This document shows positions 36,598 through 46,065 of a DNA stretch of 64,000 nucleotides, one piece after another. The notes under the pieces are model-generated. The model was given only the letters and a program-made list of their open reading frames with translations, was not told where the DNA came from and ran no database searches. The stretch is from an uncultured Candidatus Melainabacteria bacterium (GTDB lineage: Bacteria > Cyanobacteriota > Vampirovibrionia > Gastranaerophilales > Gastranaerophilaceae). Location of the stretch: assembly GCA_934692295.1 (NCBI GenBank), contig CAKUTL010000004.1, forward strand, positions 1 to 64,000. The letters run 5' to 3'. The stretch's first letter is position 1; the number at the start of each line of letters is the position of its first letter. The position numbers and the translations under genes were made by a program.

Positions 36598-37317
36598 ATG
36601 ATTAAATTAACACCTCCAAAAATAACTCCATATTGGTTAAATGAAAATAGAAAGCTTTGCGACCTTGTTGCTCATAATAAAGAGTTAGGAGAATTATCCC
36701 TCAACACAAGTCGATACGAAGATATTTCAGAACGATATGTTACGAAAATAAAAGATAAAAATAATAAAGTTTTAGGATATGAGCTTTTTTCCTTTGAAGA
36801 TTTTAGCAACGATTTATTTGGTTATAGCATAAGAGTAAACCCTGAATTAAGACAAAAAGGGCTTCGTTTAGGAGAACTTTTAAGGCTTTCAAGTATCATT
36901 GAGATGTTTGAAAATAAAATAAACAAACTAAAAATATATTCAAAAGATACTGCAATATATTTTCATTCTAAATATAAATTTGAACCTAGTATAACCAGCT
37001 TCAAAGATAGAGATGAAGCATTAAAATCAATTATTAATAATCCTCAAACAGGAATGGAAAAATTTATTCAATCTGCACGACAACTTTTAGAAAAAATCAA
37101 GCAACATGAAGAACCCGAACTTCAGAGAGAAGCAATAAAAGAAGCGAATGAAATTACAAAAGGATATATTGAAAAGGCATTAGAAACAAAACAGGGTAGT
37201 GAAATTTATCCATTCAGCTATGGAATGGGAATGGAATTAACAAAAGAGAATATCATTAAAAATAAAGATTTTTACAACAACCTATTCGCCCAACACGGAA
37301 TAGACTATATTGTTTAA
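36598..37317 (+). CDS. GNAT-like acetyltransferase-related protein
   Basis: 239 residues. The middle has YSIRVNPELRQKGLRLGELL, an acetyl-CoA binding motif A (R-Q-x-G-x-x-x-G), followed by a strand and IYFHSKYKFEP, a motif B-like ending. The N- and C-terminal parts are unlike common GNATs; the C-terminus is charged and helical. A probable acetyltransferase with unknown substrate. No clear Shine-Dalgarno sequence; TTTAAT lies five bases before the ATG. Confidence 0.6.
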   Translation: MIKLTPPKITPYWLNENRKLCDLVAHNKELGELSLNTSRYEDISERYVTKIKDKNNKVLGYELFSFEDFSNDLFGYSIRVNPELRQKGLRLGELLRLSSIIEMFENKINKLKIYSKDTAIYFHSKYKFEPSITSFKDRDEALKSIINNPQTGMEKFIQSARQLLEKIKQHEEPELQREAIKEANEITKGYIEKALETKQGSEIYPFSYGMGMELTKENIIKNKDFYNNLFAQHGIDYIV

Positions 37318-37341
37318 ATTATTCATATTATAAGGAAAAAT

Positions 37342-40300
37342 TTACTTAATTTCAGCATAGAAAGTTATTTTTGTTTTTTGCGGTTTATTTGATGGTGCAT
37401 ATTTATTATCCATTGAAAGTTGTTTAATTATAACTTTAGTTGTAGAGGTTTGAGTAATTATATTTGCTCTCTGTGCCACTTGTTGTGGAGTTAATATATT
37501 TAATCTATTAGGCATTACATTTTGAGAAACAGTATTCACCTTTTGAACAGTTGGTTTAATTGGAGATTGAACAAAACTTTGAGAGGAATTTTCAACTTTT
37601 TGTATTGGAACAATAGAAGTTTTTACATCTTTTTGAGAATTATTTTGAACTTTCTCAACAGGCTTACTTTCATTACCCAATAACCATTTAAAACCAAAAG
37701 ACAAAGCAACACCATTTCGACCACCATTTCTCAACATTGCTTGAATAAATCCAGTAAATCTTTCATGCCAGCTTTTTTGTAAACCAACACCATATTCAAC
37801 GTAAGGTTTTATACTCATTTCTGGTAAACGAACATCATTTGCAGTAACTTTTGTGTCATTTAAAATATTCCAAACCATACCTACGCTTGCATAAGGTTGC
37901 CAACCTTTTCCAACATTACCCATAAATTTGATAGTTGGATGTATTTGGATAGAATGTAATGGATCTGACGAAATTTTTACACCTGAAGCACTTGTATAAT
38001 CAAAAGTGTTAACATAAGTATATGCCATTAACATTGAAGGTTGAATAATAAATTTACCATTATTAAATTCGAAATTATATCCTGTTTTACTTCCAACACC
38101 AGCCATTAATGTTGCATAATGATCCTTACCATACATGGTATTTGATTCACCAGAACTTGCTCCAGCATTTACTGTTATGGCAGTGAAGAAATCTCCATGA
38201 TAGAAAGTTTGAGTTAAACCTAAAATTCCACCATTTGTAACTGTTGAAACTCCAGAATAATGTTGAGAAGTTCCATTGTAACCAATATATGGAGTTGTTA
38301 CAGTTCCCCAACCTTTTTTCAGTTGTTTGTATGCACTATCTCCGCCAACTAATGAACCGTAAGATTGAACATCTACTCTAGGACCATTTGAAAGTCCAAC
38401 ATTTTCAAAATTTGCATATGGTTGATACCAAATACCACCAGCTTTTGAATATTCACTCACATATCGAATTGATTGAGAATCAGCAATTGCATATTGATTA
38501 GATAAGGTTCTAATTCTCTTTGGCAAAGGCATAAATGAATAATCTGCATGCCTAAATGCGTAGTTAAATGTTTCATTTACCGCAGAATATGCCCCAACTT
38601 GAGAATTTACCGCACTAGATAATACCGCAGGGTTGAAATCTGCCGAACTTTGTCCTCCTCCACGAGAGAACAGAAAATATCCATTACTTGGATTATAACT
38701 TACATTATATTTATAAATTGGAGCACAAGTGGTTGTTTGATATTGATTTTCAACACCATGCCCAACTTCAGTGATATTTGTTTGAACTTTATCTTTAAAG
38801 CCATCATAAGCAAAAGGGATATATGTTTTTTCGCTTTTAGAATCGGATAATAAATTTATACCTTTTACAGATATAATTGAATTCGCAACAGTTGTAGAAG
38901 GAAGTCTATCCATTGAAACATTCTCCAAATCCGCATCTAATAACAAATTAACATTTCCATTTATATTAAAAGAATTAGCGTTTAAATTGTTAATGTTATT
39001 GTTAATTAGGTTTATTGTTCCAGAATTTACCTTCACATCGTTAAACAAGTTATTTGTATCTGTTGCAAGAACATGCAAAGTTTGGTTATTTACTTCTAAA
39101 GAACCTTTAATCTCCGCACCATTAACTAAAGCCAAACCACTATCTGAAACTCTAGTTGTACCAAGACCCGAAACGGTTTTATTCAATGTTCCTGACAGAT
39201 TCAATGTACCAGAATTGTTTATAGTACCCGATAAATTATTAGAATTTGCATTTACAGTACCATTATTTACTAAATTCCCGATATTAGCTCCAACGGTTAA
39301 ATTCCCAGAGGAATCAATGTTTACATCTTGAGATATTGAAGCATAATTTTTTACAGTTCCTAGAATATTTGTTGCTCCAGCCCCCGTAATTTCTTTTGTT
39401 ATAGACCCAACACCCAAATTTAAAGTTCCATCATTTGTTAAGATAACATCCAAATTATTCGCATCAATATTTAAAACACCAGTATTTGTTGCCGTCGTAC
39501 CTGTAACTTTTCCGTCAATTAAATTGTTATTTTCAAAAATTAAAGAACCATTATTGTTCGTAATAGCAGATTCATTACCTGTCAATTTTATATCTGAAAG
39601 CTTTAATGTCGAACCTTCATTTACAACAAAACCTGATTTACCGTTCAAATCTAATTCAGATAAAATAAGTTTCCCTAAAGAATCTGTTTTTGTTGCCCCA
39701 ACAATATTCAGATTATTATATGTTGCTCCCAAATTATCCGATAATTTATAACTCGCAGGGGTTTTATTTCCAAGATTATCAATATCAAAAAGATTAAAAG
39801 TCTTATCCAAAATACTACCATCTGCACCTTTTAATTCAGTATTCGTCAAAGCAACTAAAGTATCCGCTATCGACGACACAGAATTAGATTCTATCTTGGT
39901 AACAGTTATATTAAGACTATCATTTGTTGTATTGGTTGTACCTAACCCTAATATTCCATAAATATCTTTTGTGGTTATCACTTCGCCAAAGGTATCTTTA
40001 TAATTTACCGTAGAAGTTAAATCTTTTACTTCTGTTTTTATAATCTGAGATAAAACACCTTCAGAGGACTCAAAGGCTTTTAAATTTTCACCCAATGCAA
40101 GTTGTAAATTATTTGAATTATCTTTATTTTTTATTATTTGAACTTTCAAATTATTTTTTAATACACTATCTAAAGAATCATTTACAAAATTCAACTTATC
40201 TAAAGTTACATAACCTTTTTTTGAAGCGGATTTTGTTATAAACCCATCTGACACTTCACCAACAGAATACTCAGATCTACTATCTGCTTTTGACAAATCT

Positions 40301-42951
40301 ATATCAATGTTATATCTAGCACTTGCACTTGAAGTCAAAGAATTAAATTCTGAAAAAGTTTTAATAGCCCCATCCGCAGTATCAATAACAACATTTCCAT
40401 CAACGGTAACATTCGCCCCACCTTTAATATCTGCATTGTTATGTAATTTTATTACACCTTTCGAATCACCCGTCAACAAAACATTATAACCATTTGTACC
40501 ATTGATATAATCATTCATCAATATTTTGCCATTTGTTGTAGCATTTAATGTAAGAGTTTTTCCTGCGGCACCAACATTAATTGCTTCATAATTTTTGGTT
40601 GTACCACCATCAATGGAAACATAATTACCTGTAAATTCCGTCGATCCATTATTGGCGTTAATATTTAAATCTTGAGTAGTGTAAATAGCACCACCACGTG
40701 CAGTATTTTCAGCATTATCAACAGTTATAGCAGAATTATTTTTAAAGATTGAATTATTTATCGCTTTAATAGTTGCAATATTACTAATTGCTCCACCATA
40801 TGCACCTTTTGAAGAATCAGTTGGATTTGATTTTACATAACCAGATTTTGCATAATTATTTTCGAACGTTCCAGTTATTGAATCAATAATCGCATTTTTA
40901 GAATTTTTAGCCTGATCAACGTAATTTGATATTGCTCCCCCATAAGCATTGTTATTAGCCGATATAACATAGTTTCCATTAAAATCAGCTTTGATATTCC
41001 CAATTTGAGCAATGTCATTAGAAACAGAGCGTTCAACATAATTTGCGATTACACCGCCATTTACAATTCCACTTTCGGATTGAACAGAATTATTATTATA
41101 AGTTCCCAAAATTGCGTTCTCAACAGAGATTCTATTATTGTCTCCATCTAGAGTATAACCAATACCCACAAAAGCTTTTCCTTTTCCATCTACGGAATTA
41201 GAAATTACACCTCCACTTGCATACATTGATTTAGATACAAGAGAATTTCCAACATATTCACCGTTTATACTTTTTATAATAGCTGTACCATTGCATGTCT
41301 CAATGGAATTCGCAATAATCGTCCCTGAAGCCGGTCTGACACCCAAAGCCTTCGTAACATCTAAAGTAGTACTTTCTAAACTATTGTCATAAACCTTTGT
41401 TAAATTTATATCCCCAAGGCTAACCTTTGTTCCTTCTGCATCCGGCAACCCACCATAAAGGAAATTATATATAATCCCTCCACGTGCATTCTGATTACAA
41501 TTTGTCGCTTCCAATGTATTATTACTTATTATATCAGTTACAGTTACATTACCATTTTTAGAAATAATTGTTTCATCTTTTACTGGAACTAAAGCTGTTC
41601 TCAATAATAAAGAAGTGACATTACCTGCGTTAACATTATTACCACTAATTTGGTTGACAATAAGATTCCCGATATTAGAGGCTTTTGTTTTATCAGTGGA
41701 TGCCTCCATTAAATACAAACCAAAACCAGTAACCGTACCACCACTAATAATATTGTTATTAATTTCACCTATTTTTATATCACCAGTAATTTTTGAACCT
41801 TGAAGATGAATTACCCCACCTCGTAAATAATTCGTCACTGCAAATTCATTATTAGATATTGAATCAATTGATATTGAAGGTTCATTCTTAGATATTGAAT
41901 CAAATAATATTGAAGAGTTAATGTCTCCAGTAATATTCGTAATTAATCCATTATAATCTCCACCTGCTTCTATGTAATTTCCTGTTATTTTGCCAATTGT
42001 CAAGGGATCTTCAATCTTCCCATTTTCATTGTAAATTAATGCACCATCAAGCTTTGAACTAGAAATAATCGTATTATTTGCAAACGAATCAATATTTAAT
42101 TTACCAATCGTTCCATCTTTATTCTGAATAAAACCACCAACAATTTTACCATTTAATGCATTTATAGAATTACTTTCTACATTTTCCCAATTTATAGAAT
42201 CTATACGACTACCTTCATTATTTACAATACCCCCATAAATATTTGCGGCAGTAACTTCATTAACAGCTAAATCCCCTTTCATTGACAATTCACCAGCTAA
42301 AGAATTCGTACGATCTTTATTAAAAATCAATCCACCATAAATATAGTTCTTTAATGATGTAATTTTATTATTTGTTAAATTTGTTATAACACCTTTAGAT
42401 TTTGGAGTTTTAAGATATATAATTCCACCTGCAATTTCTTTATTAGGCATAGTTACATTACTAGAGGAAACACTGACGTGATCTAAATTCACATCACAAT
42501 CTGCAAAATACAATACAGGACCATTATTAACACTAGAAGTCTTTCTTCCACTTATTGCAACATTTTCTAAAGATACAGAAACATTGTTACTACTCTCAAC
42601 ACGAATACTTGCATTATTTCCTACATAATTTAAATTTTTTAGAGCTAGGCTTGAATTTTTAACAAACGTAAATCTAGAATCTTTTTCGTTTATTAAACTT
42701 TTTCCCTCACCATCAATTTCAATAGCATTACTCCCAACAGGAATAATATTCAATCCAGAAATATCAATGTTATTTGCAAACTGTATTTTAGTAGGCTCAG
42801 TCGCATTTTTTATCTCTTTTAACAGTTCATTACCTGACGATACTGTAACATCTTTTGCAATAGCAAGATTGTTACCACTCAGCATGAGTGATATCAGGGC
42901 GGAATATAGTAATATTTTGCTTTTATTTCGTTCTGTTTTCAGCTTTCTCAT
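37342..42951 (-). CDS. Giant autotransporter-like surface protein
   Basis: About 1869 residues. Signal peptide from MRKLKTERNKSKILLYSALI to NLAIAKD. A long passenger of beta-helix-type sequence follows (Asn-rich repeats such as GGIIYLKTPKSKG, GGVIANYVE, GGAISNYV, GGAISNIA with INNNIISGG-type turns), then a linker with LNLSGTLN-type repeats. An autotransporter beta-barrel domain spans about residues 1480-1755 (RHADYSFMPLPKR to NGVALSFGFKWLLG). It should display the passenger on the cell surface. Unusually, about 115 hydrophilic Pro/Gln/Lys residues follow the last barrel strand. Start 42951 is chosen because the in-frame ATG at 42966 overlaps the -10 box. Confidence 0.88.
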   Translation of the reverse strand: MRKLKTERNKSKILLYSALISLMLSGNNLAIAKDVTVSSGNELLKEIKNATEPTKIQFANNIDISGLNIIPVGSNAIEIDGEGKSLINEKDSRFTFVKNSSLALKNLNYVGNNASIRVESSNNVSVSLENVAISGRKTSSVNNGPVLYFADCDVNLDHVSVSSSNVTMPNKEIAGGIIYLKTPKSKGVITNLTNNKITSLKNYIYGGLIFNKDRTNSLAGELSMKGDLAVNEVTAANIYGGIVNNEGSRIDSINWENVESNSINALNGKIVGGFIQNKDGTIGKLNIDSFANNTIISSSKLDGALIYNENGKIEDPLTIGKITGNYIEAGGDYNGLITNITGDINSSILFDSISKNEPSISIDSISNNEFAVTNYLRGGVIHLQGSKITGDIKIGEINNNIISGGTVTGFGLYLMEASTDKTKASNIGNLIVNQISGNNVNAGNVTSLLLRTALVPVKDETIISKNGNVTVTDIISNNTLEATNCNQNARGGIIYNFLYGGLPDAEGTKVSLGDINLTKVYDNSLESTTLDVTKALGVRPASGTIIANSIETCNGTAIIKSINGEYVGNSLVSKSMYASGGVISNSVDGKGKAFVGIGYTLDGDNNRISVENAILGTYNNNSVQSESGIVNGGVIANYVERSVSNDIAQIGNIKADFNGNYVISANNNAYGGAISNYVDQAKNSKNAIIDSITGTFENNYAKSGYVKSNPTDSSKGAYGGAISNIATIKAINNSIFKNNSAITVDNAENTARGGAIYTTQDLNINANNGSTEFTGNYVSIDGGTTKNYEAINVGAAGKTLTLNATTNGKILMNDYINGTNGYNVLLTGDSKGVIKLHNNADIKGGANVTVDGNVVIDTADGAIKTFSEFNSLTSSASARYNIDIDLSKADSRSEYSVGEVSDGFITKSASKKGYVTLDKLNFVNDSLDSVLKNNLKVQIIKNKDNSNNLQLALGENLKAFESSEGVLSQIIKTEVKDLTSTVNYKDTFGEVITTKDIYGILGLGTTNTTNDSLNITVTKIESNSVSSIADTLVALTNTELKGADGSILDKTFNLFDIDNLGNKTPASYKLSDNLGATYNNLNIVGATKTDSLGKLILSELDLNGKSGFVVNEGSTLKLSDIKLTGNESAITNNNGSLIFENNNLIDGKVTGTTATNTGVLNIDANNLDVILTNDGTLNLGVGSITKEITGAGATNILGTVKNYASISQDVNIDSSGNLTVGANIGNLVNNGTVNANSNNLSGTINNSGTLNLSGTLNKTVSGLGTTRVSDSGLALVNGAEIKGSLEVNNQTLHVLATDTNNLFNDVKVNSGTINLINNNINNLNANSFNINGNVNLLLDADLENVSMDRLPSTTVANSIISVKGINLLSDSKSEKTYIPFAYDGFKDKVQTNITEVGHGVENQYQTTTCAPIYKYNVSYNPSNGYFLFSRGGGQSSADFNPAVLSSAVNSQVGAYSAVNETFNYAFRHADYSFMPLPKRIRTLSNQYAIADSQSIRYVSEYSKAGGIWYQPYANFENVGLSNGPRVDVQSYGSLVGGDSAYKQLKKGWGTVTTPYIGYNGTSQHYSGVSTVTNGGILGLTQTFYHGDFFTAITVNAGASSGESNTMYGKDHYATLMAGVGSKTGYNFEFNNGKFIIQPSMLMAYTYVNTFDYTSASGVKISSDPLHSIQIHPTIKFMGNVGKGWQPYASVGMVWNILNDTKVTANDVRLPEMSIKPYVEYGVGLQKSWHERFTGFIQAMLRNGGRNGVALSFGFKWLLGNESKPVEKVQNNSQKDVKTSIVPIQKVENSSQSFVQSPIKPTVQKVNTVSQNVMPNRLNILTPQQVAQRANIITQTSTTKVIIKQLSMDNKYAPSNKPQKTKITFYAEIK

Positions 42952-42964
42952 AACAACTACTATC

Positions 42965-42970
42965 ATTATA
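42965..42970 (-). promoter_or_regulatory. -10 box of the autotransporter gene
   Basis: TATAAT on the minus strand. Predicted +1 near 42958 leaves a leader of about 7 bases before ATG 42951. Confidence 0.45.
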
Positions 42971-42980
42971 ACTTAAATAG

Positions 42981-43232
42981 CTTAAAAAAAAATATTTAAA
43001 AGTTAAAGTAGTCTTTAAGGAGCCGTTTGCGACTATTGAAAATCTCGTAAAACTTGCTAAAAAAGAGATTGCGGAAGTTGGATTCGCTGAATTCAAGTCT
43101 GCAATAATTTCTTCAAAAGATAAATGTATCGAAAGCATTAAAAAAGAGCCCTTGAAGGCTCCTTTTCTAAAAATGGTGGAACTTCACATACGGCTTAACA
43201 CTCCAAACACTCAAAATTGCTTAACTGGTTAG
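42981..43232 (+). pseudogene. Gene remnant, copy A (LAKKEIAEVGFAE-type C-terminus)
   Basis: An open frame without a start codon encodes KEPFATIENLVKLAKKEIAE, VGFAEFKSAIISSKDKC and IESIKKEPL. The same peptide appears in copy B at 60219-60479, with only scattered changes. It looks like the C-terminal end of a gene left at both borders of an island. Family not recognised. Confidence 0.5.
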
Positions 43233-43288
43233 GTTTCACGCATGTTTGAATTACGCATTTTTCAATACCCACAATCAAAAATTTGTCT
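43047..43288. repeat. Left copy of a long direct repeat flanking the island
   Basis: Bases 43047-43153 match 60288-60394 with three differences in 107. A second conserved block (ATGGTGGAACTT, then ACATACGGCTTAACACTCCA) and the final CAAAAATTTG also match. The orientation is the same and the distance is about 17.2 kb. It includes the remnant's end and its terminator. Confidence 0.8.
43146..43166 (+). terminator. Terminator inside repeat copy A
   Basis: GAGCC-CTTGAA-GGCTC stem followed by CTTTT. Confidence 0.6.
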
Positions 43289-43401
43289 AAGATAAAAGTG
43301 TAAAACCTTCTTTTGTTCCGTATTTTTTAGCATTGTTAATTAAGTCATCATAAGCATTTATAAGTTTTTCTTTAACATCAACAACTTCTGAAACTAATTT
43401 A

Positions 43402-45447
43402 TCATTTTTTTTCAAATTGAGGTTTTAAGTCTTTTTCTAAAATTTCTCTTTGAATTTTTTTAGTTTCTTCTCCAACTTTAATTCCAAATTCTTCTCGGTT
43501 ACCATAGAACTGAGAAATAAGTTTTTCTTGTTTTTTTGAAAGTTCTTTAAATTCGGCAATTGGTCGTCCTTCAAACAAAGCTTTCTGAATTTCTGCTATT
43601 TCCGGATTTATTCTTTGCATAGCTATAAGTGTTAATTCTTGAGATTCTGGGATTGCTTCTAAACCAAGTTTTGTCTGAATTCCTTGCATTACCTTTAATT
43701 CTAAATGTTCAAAATCTCTATGTTTATTTTTTATTATTTCATTTATTTTATTTTGAATTCCATTACGAGCTTTACCAGCAGGAAGCCCTTCTAATTGTTT
43801 AAAAAGAGCTGGAAGTTCATTATCTATCATATATAGAGATTGTTCATATAGTTCATTAAACTTTGCCCCTTTATTTGCTCCATATTTTTTATTTAGAGCC
43901 TTATCAATTTGCTTGAACATAAGAGATCTCGGAATTGCTTGTAAGCCAAGTTTTGTTTGAATCCATTGCATTACCTTTAATTCTAAATGTTCAAAATCTC
44001 TATGTTTATTTTTTATTATTTCATTTATTTTATTTTGAATTTCATTACGAGCTTTACCAGCAGGAACTTCTTCTAATTGTTTAAAAAGAGCTGAAAGTTC
44101 ATTATCTATCATATATAGAGATTGTTCATATAGTTCATTAAACTTCGCCCCTTTATTTGCTCCATATTTATTTAGAGCCTTATCAATTTGCTTGAACGAA
44201 AAAGAATAATCTATAGAATAATTCCCTGGGGCTTGCCCGTAGTGTTCGCTAAGAGACGTTCTTCTATAAATTTTTGATTTTTTTAGTTCTCTTTTGAATA
44301 TTTGCTCAGTTTGTCGTGCTTTGTTTTCAATACCTGAATTTATGTATTCAAAAATTTCTTTAATTCTGCAATATGCTCCACTTATACTAGTTTGTTCTGT
44401 TTTTCTGATATTATGCAATTCTTTTTCGATTGCACTATATTCTGAAACTGAACGTTTATTTATATCCACATATTTAGACATTTTGTCATACCAAGCTTTG
44501 TTAAAATCAGTTCCAATTATTTTTCCAAAATTATCTGCTCCTTTATATTTATATAAAAGAATAAAATCTTCCATGTGAGTTAATTCATGCCCAATAACAT
44601 CTGCCAGATCTTGATGATTTCTTAGCATGTTAATGTTTAATTCAAGTCCTCCGGAGCTTTGACAAAAAGCGCCACCGTGTTGAGCTTTTTTCTCTAAAAA
44701 TGTTATATTTACATCTTTGGGGTTATAACCCATTTTGGATAAAATTGTTTCTACAGCTTCTGTCGCAGATTTTTGTGTAACTTTTCCGGTTTTTGATGCA
44801 ATTTTTGTGAGTTCAGGTATACATTCATCAATAGAGTGAATTCTATTTCCTTTATTTGCTATTAAATTCTTAAGAGATTTGGACTGTTCTGTGATTTCAG
44901 AAACAGAAACATTTTTGAATGATGGAACTCCTTCAATAATTTCATCAGACAATCCCATTGACTTTGCAAGTTTTCGATTTACAAATGTATCACCTTTTAG
45001 AGCTGATTTTCCTTTTAAGTTTGTATTTAGTATTGAATTAAAACTTATTGCTTTTTCTGTACCATTTCCAATACTTACTCTTAATTGTTGTATTGGCTCA
45101 CCTCTGTTTAAGTCTAAACCATAAGAAGTTGTTCCTACAACTTTGTTGCCATCGCAAATTTGAAAACCTAAAATCCCTTCACCTTTTTTTATTGAACGAC
45201 CTCTAACGGTTATGTTGGGGCGTTTTAGATTTAACCCATCTACTAGGTTTCTAACAAAAGAAGGTAATTCTTCATAATTACTACCCTCAAAACAAATTCT
45301 TGGTAAATCTTTTCCGCGTTTTGGAGTATAACCGCTTGTCATTTTTTTGAAAAAATCAAATACTGCTTTATCGCTTTGTGCTAATGTTGTTTTTTCTGTT
45401 TTTGCTAGACTAGATACTATTTTTCCAATACTTTTAATTGCAACCAT
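43402..45447 (-). CDS. HExxH metallopeptidase-like protein with tandem duplicated helical module
   Basis: 681 residues. Residues 287-291 are HELTH inside DVIGHELTHMEDF, the zincin active-site motif, with QHGGAFCQSSGGLELNINML before it, so it may be a zinc peptidase. The C-terminal part contains two nearly identical copies of a 94-95 residue helical module (FKQIDKALNKYGANKGAKFN and so on). The frame stops at a run of eight A's (QFEKK then TGA). Skipping one A would continue the frame for about 40 coding-looking residues (NDKLVSEVVDVKEKLINAYD onwards) to a TAG at 43287, so the end is probably frameshifted. No signal peptide. RBS GAGGGG. The leader contains (GCATA)6. Confidence 0.7.
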   Translation of the reverse strand: MVAIKSIGKIVSSLAKTEKTTLAQSDKAVFDFFKKMTSGYTPKRGKDLPRICFEGSNYEELPSFVRNLVDGLNLKRPNITVRGRSIKKGEGILGFQICDGNKVVGTTSYGLDLNRGEPIQQLRVSIGNGTEKAISFNSILNTNLKGKSALKGDTFVNRKLAKSMGLSDEIIEGVPSFKNVSVSEITEQSKSLKNLIANKGNRIHSIDECIPELTKIASKTGKVTQKSATEAVETILSKMGYNPKDVNITFLEKKAQHGGAFCQSSGGLELNINMLRNHQDLADVIGHELTHMEDFILLYKYKGADNFGKIIGTDFNKAWYDKMSKYVDINKRSVSEYSAIEKELHNIRKTEQTSISGAYCRIKEIFEYINSGIENKARQTEQIFKRELKKSKIYRRTSLSEHYGQAPGNYSIDYSFSFKQIDKALNKYGANKGAKFNELYEQSLYMIDNELSALFKQLEEVPAGKARNEIQNKINEIIKNKHRDFEHLELKVMQWIQTKLGLQAIPRSLMFKQIDKALNKKYGANKGAKFNELYEQSLYMIDNELPALFKQLEGLPAGKARNGIQNKINEIIKNKHRDFEHLELKVMQGIQTKLGLEAIPESQELTLIAMQRINPEIAEIQKALFEGRPIAEFKELSKKQEKLISQFYGNREEFGIKVGEETKKIQREILEKDLKPQFEKK
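43650..44213 (-). repeat. Two tandem 282 bp units inside the HExxH gene
   Basis: The two units are almost identical in DNA. For example, the segment ACCTTTAATTCTAAATGTTC occurs in both at a 282 bp offset. They encode modules beginning FKQIDKALNK and ending TKLGL-AIP. One unit has KKYGANKG, the other KYGANKG, a one-codon difference. Recent duplication is likely. Confidence 0.85.
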
Positions 45448-45517
45448 AAATTCCCCTCATAATTCCCTGTGTATTTATATAAAGGATTTATTATTTGATT
45501 AATTGACACAGTGCCCC

Positions 45518-45547
45518 GCATAGCATAGCATAGCATAGCATAGCATA
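45518..45547. repeat. (GCATA)6 pentanucleotide microsatellite
   Basis: Six perfect GCATA units. On the minus strand they follow directly after the -10 box, at the predicted start of the transcript for the HExxH gene. Slippage would change the leader length and perhaps initiation. Confidence 0.9.
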
Positions 45548-45552
45548 GAGGC

Positions 45553-45558
45553 ATTATA
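45553..45558 (-). promoter_or_regulatory. -10 box upstream of the HExxH gene
   Basis: TATAAT on the minus strand; predicted +1 falls near 45546, at the edge of the GCATA tract. The -35 region is weak. Confidence 0.4.
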
Positions 45559-45727
45559 TCTGGGTTTGAGGCTATTTTAAAATCACATTTACATTTTGTT
45601 AGATTTAATAATTAAACAGAGAACCTTGTTGTATATTAATATAAGAATGAGAAAGAGGGAAATAGGGGCGAGATTGGCTTTGTGTTTGAAATAGAGGCTT
45701 GTTTTTAGAATTGACAAAAAATACTCC

Positions 45728-45851
45728 AAATTATACTTTTTCTGTCCTAAATTATACTTTTAAATTCTGAGGTTAAACATATTATAAGCCTGTAAGTTAA
45801 ATATAATCAGCGTTTTAACGATTTATCCCAAAATGCAATAAAGTATAATTT
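45728..45851. repeat. Three copies of an AAATTATACTTT motif, possible transposase-binding sites
   Basis: AAATTATACTTTT occurs at 45728-45740 and 45749-45761 (21 bp apart), and inverted as AAAGTATAATTT at 45840-45851. Spaced repeats about two helical turns apart near a transposase gene are typical of Mu-type ends. No matching right-end set was found. Confidence 0.5.
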
Positions 45852-45867
45852 AGTCAAGGCGGAACCA

Positions 45868-45890
45868 AAGGGGGAACTAAGTTCCCCCTT
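45868..45890. terminator. Strong hairpin, possible terminator
   Basis: AAGGGGGAACT-A-AGTTCCCCCTT, eleven paired positions around one base. The T-run on either strand is short, so it could also be an end structure of the mobile element. Confidence 0.4.
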
Positions 45891-46065
45891 AAATTTTAAA
45901 ACATCGCCATTTCAAGAACCAAATCAAAGTCAATAAAATATAATTTTGAAATATTTTTAGTGGCTTTGAGGCATATTTTAAAAGATTTTTAGCAAAAATT
46001 TATCCAAAATTTAGACAAATTGGGTTGAATTTTGAACAGTAGTCAAGAAAAAGAGTAATCTGAAA

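Larger units (their letters stand above)
45448..46065. other. Gene-free stretch with promoter, microsatellite, repeats and a hairpin
   Basis: 618 bases without a convincing gene. Holds the (GCATA)6 tract, a minus-strand TATAAT, three copies of an AAATTATACTTT motif, and a strong hairpin at 45868-45890. It probably contains the left end of the Mu-like element. Confidence 0.6.

Noticed and set aside
38650..42800. Several plus-strand frames of 60-115 codons inside the autotransporter
   Set aside because: All lie opposite the repetitive Asn/Ser-rich passenger, lack ribosome binding sites, and mirror its repeats.
42923..43138. 71-codon minus-strand frame over the left repeat copy
   Set aside because: It is the reverse of the remnant frame that is conserved in copy B, has no ribosome binding site, and overlaps the autotransporter promoter.
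43193..43237. GCTTAAC ... GTTAGGT in repeat copy A, resembling integron attC end boxes
   Set aside because: The spacing (about 40 bp) is too short, the inner boxes are missing, and copy B does not keep the GTTAGGT box. No integron integrase was seen.
45518..45547. CRISPR-like repeat
   Set aside because: Perfect 5 bp units without spacers are a microsatellite, not a CRISPR array.
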